Assembly (NCBI GenBank): GCA_946481025.1
Contig: CAMLNA010000071.1
Location: 1-21,740, forward strand
Origin: an uncultured Rivibacter sp.
Lineage (GTDB): Bacteria; Pseudomonadota; Gammaproteobacteria; Burkholderiales; Burkholderiaceae
DNA: 21,740 bases
Direction of reading: 5' to 3'
Shown piece after piece: positions 18,531 to 21,740 of the stretch (position 1 is its first letter; each line of letters starts with the position of its first letter). The notes below the pieces were generated by a model that saw only the letters and a list, made by a program, of their open reading frames with translations, was not told the DNA's origin and did not search any database. A program made the translations under genes and the position numbers.

Positions 18531-19709
18531 ATGAGCAACATGACCGATCACAACAAGCCTGGCCCGTTGATCTGCGTGGTGGGCGCACGCCCCAACTACA
18601 TGAAGATGGCACCGCTGCTGCGCGCCTTCGGCGCGCAGCCCGGGCTGCCCAAGGCCATGCTGGTGCACACCGGCCAGCACTACGACTTCGCGCTCAACGA
18701 CCGCCTGTTCGCGGACCTCGAGCTGCCGGCACCCGACGTCAACCTCGAGGTCGGCTCGGGCTCGCATGCGGTGCAGACCGCCGAGGTGATGAAGCGTTTC
18801 GAGCCGGTGGTCACCGAGACGAAACCTTCATGCGTCATCGTCGTGGGCGACGTGAACTCCACCATGGCCTGCACCCTCGTCGCCGCCAAGCTCCACGTGC
18901 CGGTGGTGCACGTGGAAGCGGGGTTGCGCAGCTTCGACCGCGGCATGCCCGAGGAGATCAACCGCGTCGTCACCGACCAGATCGCCGACCTGCTGTACAC
19001 CACCGAGCGCACCGCCCACGACAACCTGGCCCATGAAGGCATCGAGCCCGAGCGTGCATGCTTCGTCGGCAACCTCATGATCGACTCGCTGCAGGCCGCC
19101 ATGAAGAAGGCGGTGCCGCCCGAGCAGACACTGGCCCGCGAAGGCGCAGACGTGGGCCTGCTGGCCGACGCCAACGGCTTCGGCGTGGTCACCATGCACC
19201 GCCCGTCGAACGTGGACGACCCGGCCAACCTGGCGGAGCTGCTCGACATCCTGCGGGTGGTCAGCACGCGGCTGCCGCTGGTGTGGCCGATCCACCCGCG
19301 CACCCGCGCCAACATCGAGCGCCTGGGGCTGGCTTCCAAGCTGGAAGGCGTGCGCATCGCCTGCCTGCCTCCGCAGGGTTATCTCGAGATGGTCGGCCTT
19401 CTGAGCCGCGCCAAGCTCGCGCTCACCGACTCCGGCGGCGTGCAGGAAGAAACCACCGCGCTCGGCGTGCCTTGCCTCACGATGCGGCCCAACACCGAGC
19501 GGCCCATCACCGTGGAACACGGCACCAACACCCTGGTGCCGCGCGACCTCTCCCTGATCCTGCATCTCGTCGACGACATCCTCCAGACCGGCGGCAAGCG
19601 GGGCCGCACGCCCGAGCTGTGGGACGGCCAGGCCGCCAAGCGGATCGCGGAGCACCTGGCGCACTGGCTCGCGACCGCGCCTGCAAGGAAGAAGGGCGAG
19701 GGCGCATGA
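18531..19709 (+). CDS. wecB: UDP-N-acetylglucosamine 2-epimerase (non-hydrolysing), WecB type
   Basis: This cytoplasmic enzyme interconverts UDP-GlcNAc and UDP-ManNAc, supplying an amino sugar for polysaccharide. The 392-residue product has family stretches GARPNYMKMAP (from 18), HTGQHYD, GDVNSTMA (about 106), VHVEAGLRSFDRGMPEEINR (about 129), VTMHRPSNVDD (about 222), PIHPRTRANIE and SDSGGVQEETTALGVPCLTMRPNTERP. The catalytic acidic and histidine positions appear to be present. ATG 18531 begins 31 bp after the barrel gene; the frame is open 71 codons upstream, but that part overlaps the barrel gene. Its stop shares 4 bp (ATGA) with the deacetylase start, so both are translated together. The hydrolysing variant is less likely given the strong match to the non-hydrolysing signature. 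Confidence 0.94.
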   Translation: MSNMTDHNKPGPLICVVGARPNYMKMAPLLRAFGAQPGLPKAMLVHTGQHYDFALNDRLFADLELPAPDVNLEVGSGSHAVQTAEVMKRFEPVVTETKPSCVIVVGDVNSTMACTLVAAKLHVPVVHVEAGLRSFDRGMPEEINRVVTDQIADLLYTTERTAHDNLAHEGIEPERACFVGNLMIDSLQAAMKKAVPPEQTLAREGADVGLLADANGFGVVTMHRPSNVDDPANLAELLDILRVVSTRLPLVWPIHPRTRANIERLGLASKLEGVRIACLPPQGYLEMVGLLSRAKLALTDSGGVQEETTALGVPCLTMRPNTERPITVEHGTNTLVPRDLSLILHLVDDILQTGGKRGRTPELWDGQAAKRIAEHLAHWLATAPARKKGEGA

Positions 19710-20575
19710 CCACCGGCCGCAGCGGCGAGCAGGGAGCCGTCGTCAACGCGCTCACGGTCGACGTCGAAGACTACTTCCAGGTCTCGGCGCTCGCGCCGGT
19801 GATCGATCGCACCTCATGGGACTCGCGGCCCTGCCGCGTCGAGCGCAACGTGCAGCGGCTGCTCGCGCTGTTCGAGCGCCGCGGCGCCCGCGCCACCTTC
19901 TTCACGCTGGGCTGGATCGCCGAGCGCTACCCGCAGCTGGTGCGCGACATCGTGGCCGGCGGGCACGAACTCGCCAGCCACGGCTACGGCCACCTGCGCG
20001 CCAGCGACCAGAGCCGCGAGGAGTTCTTCGACGACATCCGTCGTGCCAAGTCGCTGCTCGAAGACATCGCCGGCCAGCCGGTGATCGGCTACCGCGCCCC
20101 CAGCTTCTCGATCGGCCATGGCAACCCCTGGGCCTTCGACGTGCTGCAGGAGGCGGGCTACCGCTACAGCTCCAGCGTCTACCCGGTGCAGCACGACCAC
20201 TACGGCATGCCCGATGCGCCGCGCTTCCCGTACAGCGCCCGCCCGGGCCTCACCGAGGTGCCGGTCACCACGACGCGTTGGCTCGGCCGCAACCTGCCGG
20301 CCGGCGGCGGCGGCTATTTCCGGCTCGCGCCCTACAAGCTCAGCCGCTGGGCCATCCAGCGCGTCAACCGCATCGACCGGCGACCGGCGATCTTCTACAT
20401 GCACCCGTGGGAGATCGACCCCGGGCAGCCGCGCGTGCCCGGCACCAGCCTCAAGACGCGCTTTCGCCACTACGTCAACCTCCACAAGACCGAAGCCCGC
20501 CTCGACCGCCTGCTCGGCGACTTTGCCTGGGGCCGCATGGACGAGGTCTTCAACCTGAAGCACAACGCCTCGTGA
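19706..20575 (+). CDS. Polysaccharide deacetylase, XrtA/PEP-CTERM type (NodB-like, TIGR03006-like)
   Basis: This carbohydrate esterase 4 family enzyme probably removes N- or O-acetyl groups from the polysaccharide. The 289-residue product has the N-terminal motif TVDVEDYF (17-24) with acidic D19, E21 and D22. The zinc-binding motif SHGYGH carries H92 and H96, RAPSFSIG follows, and the late motif HPWEID has H233. No signal peptide is visible, which is usual for this subfamily; the site of action is therefore unclear. ATG 19706 overlaps the wecB stop (ATGA) and the stop overlaps the next GTG start (GTGA), so the three genes look translationally coupled. WecB upstream makes an N-acetylated sugar, a plausible but unproven target. 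Confidence 0.92.
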   Translation: MTTGRSGEQGAVVNALTVDVEDYFQVSALAPVIDRTSWDSRPCRVERNVQRLLALFERRGARATFFTLGWIAERYPQLVRDIVAGGHELASHGYGHLRASDQSREEFFDDIRRAKSLLEDIAGQPVIGYRAPSFSIGHGNPWAFDVLQEAGYRYSSSVYPVQHDHYGMPDAPRFPYSARPGLTEVPVTTTRWLGRNLPAGGGGYFRLAPYKLSRWAIQRVNRIDRRPAIFYMHPWEIDPGQPRVPGTSLKTRFRHYVNLHKTEARLDRLLGDFAWGRMDEVFNLKHNAS

Positions 20576-21636
20576 ACCTCGTGGACCTGCCTTCTTCCGC
20601 CACCGCCGCCCTCGTCGTGCGCCCCTACCGCGACGGCGACCGCGAACGCTGGGAGCGTTTCGTCTACGCCTGTCCGCAGGCCACCTTCTTCCACCGCATC
20701 GGCTGGCGCGACATCTACGAAGACGTGTTCCGCCACCGCACGCACTACCTGCTGGCCGAACGCGGCGAGCAGATCGTCGGTGTGCTGCCGCTGGTGCAGC
20801 TGAAGAGCCTGCTGTTCGGGCATTCGCTGGTGTCGCTGCCGTTCGCCGTGTACGGCGGGGCGGCGGCCACCGAAGAGGCGGCCACCCAGGCGCTGCACCG
20901 GGCGGCGGTGGAGCTCGGCCGCGAGCTGGGCGTGTCGCACCTGGAGCTGCGCAATCGCGAGGCGGCCGAGCCCGACTGGCCGCGGCAGGACCTGTACGTC
21001 ACCTTCCGCCGGGAGCTGCTGCCCGAGGTGGAGGCCAACATGCTGGCCATTCCGCGCAAGCAACGCGCCATGGTGCGCAAGGGCATCCAGCGCAACCTGC
21101 GCAGCGAGATCGACACCAGCACCGACCGCTTCTTCGATCTGTACGCCGACAACCAGCACCGCCACGGCACACCGCCGCAGTCGCGCCGCTATTTCCAGGC
21201 GCTGCACCGGGTGTTCGGCGACGACTGCGAGATGCTCACCATCGTGAGCGAGCAGGGCAAGGCGGTGTCGGGCGTGCTGTCGTTCTACTTCCGCGACGAG
21301 GTGCTGCCGTACTACGCGGGCGACCTCACCGACGCGCGCGACCTCGCCGCCAACGACTTCAAGTACTGGGAGCTGATGCGCCGCGCCTGCGAACGCGGGC
21401 TCAAGGTGTTCGACTACGGTCGCTCGAAGCAGGGCACCGGTTCGTTCGACTTCAAGAAGAACTGGGGCTTCGAGCCCGCGCCGCTGCACTACGAATACAC
21501 GCTGTTCACGCGTGACAGCGTGCCCCAGAACAACCCGAACAACCCGAAGTACGCCAAGGCCATCGAAACCTGGCGCAAGCTGCCGCGCGGCGTGGTCAAC
21601 GCGATCGGGCCGATGCTGGCGCGGCATCTGGGTTGA
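20572..21636 (+). CDS. FemAB-like GNAT-fold protein, XrtA/PEP-CTERM system associated (TIGR03019-like)
   Basis: The 354-residue product resembles FemAB/GNAT-type acyl or aminoacyl transferases of PEP-CTERM polysaccharide loci. An N-terminal half (VRPYRDGDRERWERFVYACPQATFFHRIGWRDIYEDVF) is followed by a basic stretch IPRKQRAMVRKGIQRNL (about 159-175). The conserved C-terminal core includes LPYYAGDLTDARDLAANDFKYWELMRRA and FDYGRSKQGTGSFDFKKNWGFEP (about 247-302). FemAB enzymes add amino acids to peptidoglycan bridges; here an amino acid or acyl transfer to the polysaccharide is a guess. The GTG start at 20572 shares 4 bp (GTGA) with the deacetylase stop; a second GTG at 20581 is possible. The frame is open far upstream, but that part only shadows the deacetylase gene. 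Confidence 0.9.
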   Translation: MNLVDLPSSATAALVVRPYRDGDRERWERFVYACPQATFFHRIGWRDIYEDVFRHRTHYLLAERGEQIVGVLPLVQLKSLLFGHSLVSLPFAVYGGAAATEEAATQALHRAAVELGRELGVSHLELRNREAAEPDWPRQDLYVTFRRELLPEVEANMLAIPRKQRAMVRKGIQRNLRSEIDTSTDRFFDLYADNQHRHGTPPQSRRYFQALHRVFGDDCEMLTIVSEQGKAVSGVLSFYFRDEVLPYYAGDLTDARDLAANDFKYWELMRRACERGLKVFDYGRSKQGTGSFDFKKNWGFEPAPLHYEYTLFTRDSVPQNNPNNPKYAKAIETWRKLPRGVVNAIGPMLARHLG

Positions 21637-21740
21637 ACACAGGCATGGAACCCGAAGAGGAGGGGGCCGCCGCGCCGGGCCGCCCCAAGCAAGGCCCCAC
21701 CCTCGCGGAGGGTCGATCGCCGTACCCGGCGAGCGGGGTG
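21637..21740. other. GC-rich intergenic tail with a hairpin
   Basis: After the FemAB-like gene the sequence is non-coding to the window edge. ACCCTC (21699-21704) pairs with GAGGGT (21708-21713) around a GCG loop, within a GC-rich stretch that begins near 21661. It resembles the end-of-gene repeat elements elsewhere in the window in style but is not an exact copy of them. It may end the transcript or separate the next gene of the locus. Confidence 0.5.

Overview
The window is a G+C-rich stretch of a betaproteobacterial chromosome, most likely order Burkholderiales (Comamonadaceae or Sphaerotilaceae type). This rests on the ugpBAEC gene order, the DUF3683-type FAD/Fe-S fusion next to a HIT-DUF971-ubiE cluster, and GC-rich palindromic intergenic repeats of a kind common in that order. 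It is an inference from gene content; there is no rRNA or other marker in the window. No tRNA, rRNA, insertion sequence, CRISPR array or phage gene was seen.

Layout. (1) 1-218: a 90-bp tandem repeat, two full copies plus 38 bp, with a palindrome in each unit. (2) 246-4441, minus strand: a complete sn-glycerol-3-phosphate / glycerophosphodiester ABC importer in the order ugpB-ugpA-ugpE-ugpC. (3) 4442-4688: a divergent intergenic region with an inverted repeat and a possible -10 box. (4) 4689-10198, plus strand: a tight four-gene run of a 1303-residue FAD/Fe-S dehydrogenase fusion, a HIT hydrolase, a DUF971 protein and UbiE (ubiquinone/menaquinone methyltransferase). (5) 10199-10485: an intergenic region with end-of-gene hairpins, a Crp/Fnr-like palindrome and a further hairpin. 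(6) 10486-21636, plus strand: nine genes of an exopolysaccharide locus of the XrtA/PEP-CTERM (exosortase A) type. They are the polyprenyl-phosphate sugar transferase, ManC, the export lipoprotein, the chain-length protein, the tyrosine autokinase, a TIGR03016-type outer-membrane barrel, WecB, a polysaccharide deacetylase and a FemAB-like protein. (7) 21637-21740: a GC-rich intergenic tail.

How the parts work together. The polysaccharide genes describe much of a Wzx/Wzy-style pathway. ManC makes GDP-mannose and WecB makes UDP-ManNAc. The sugar transferase loads the first sugar onto undecaprenyl phosphate. The chain-length protein and autokinase control polymerisation, and the lipoprotein and barrel handle export. 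The deacetylase and FemAB protein probably modify the product. Flippase, polymerase, further glycosyltransferases, exosortase XrtA and PEP-CTERM substrates are not in the window and would be expected beyond the right edge. The main points of interest are the Crp-like operator ahead of the locus, a possible sigma-54 promoter ahead of the export gene, and wecB sitting where related loci usually carry an XrtA-associated ATPase.
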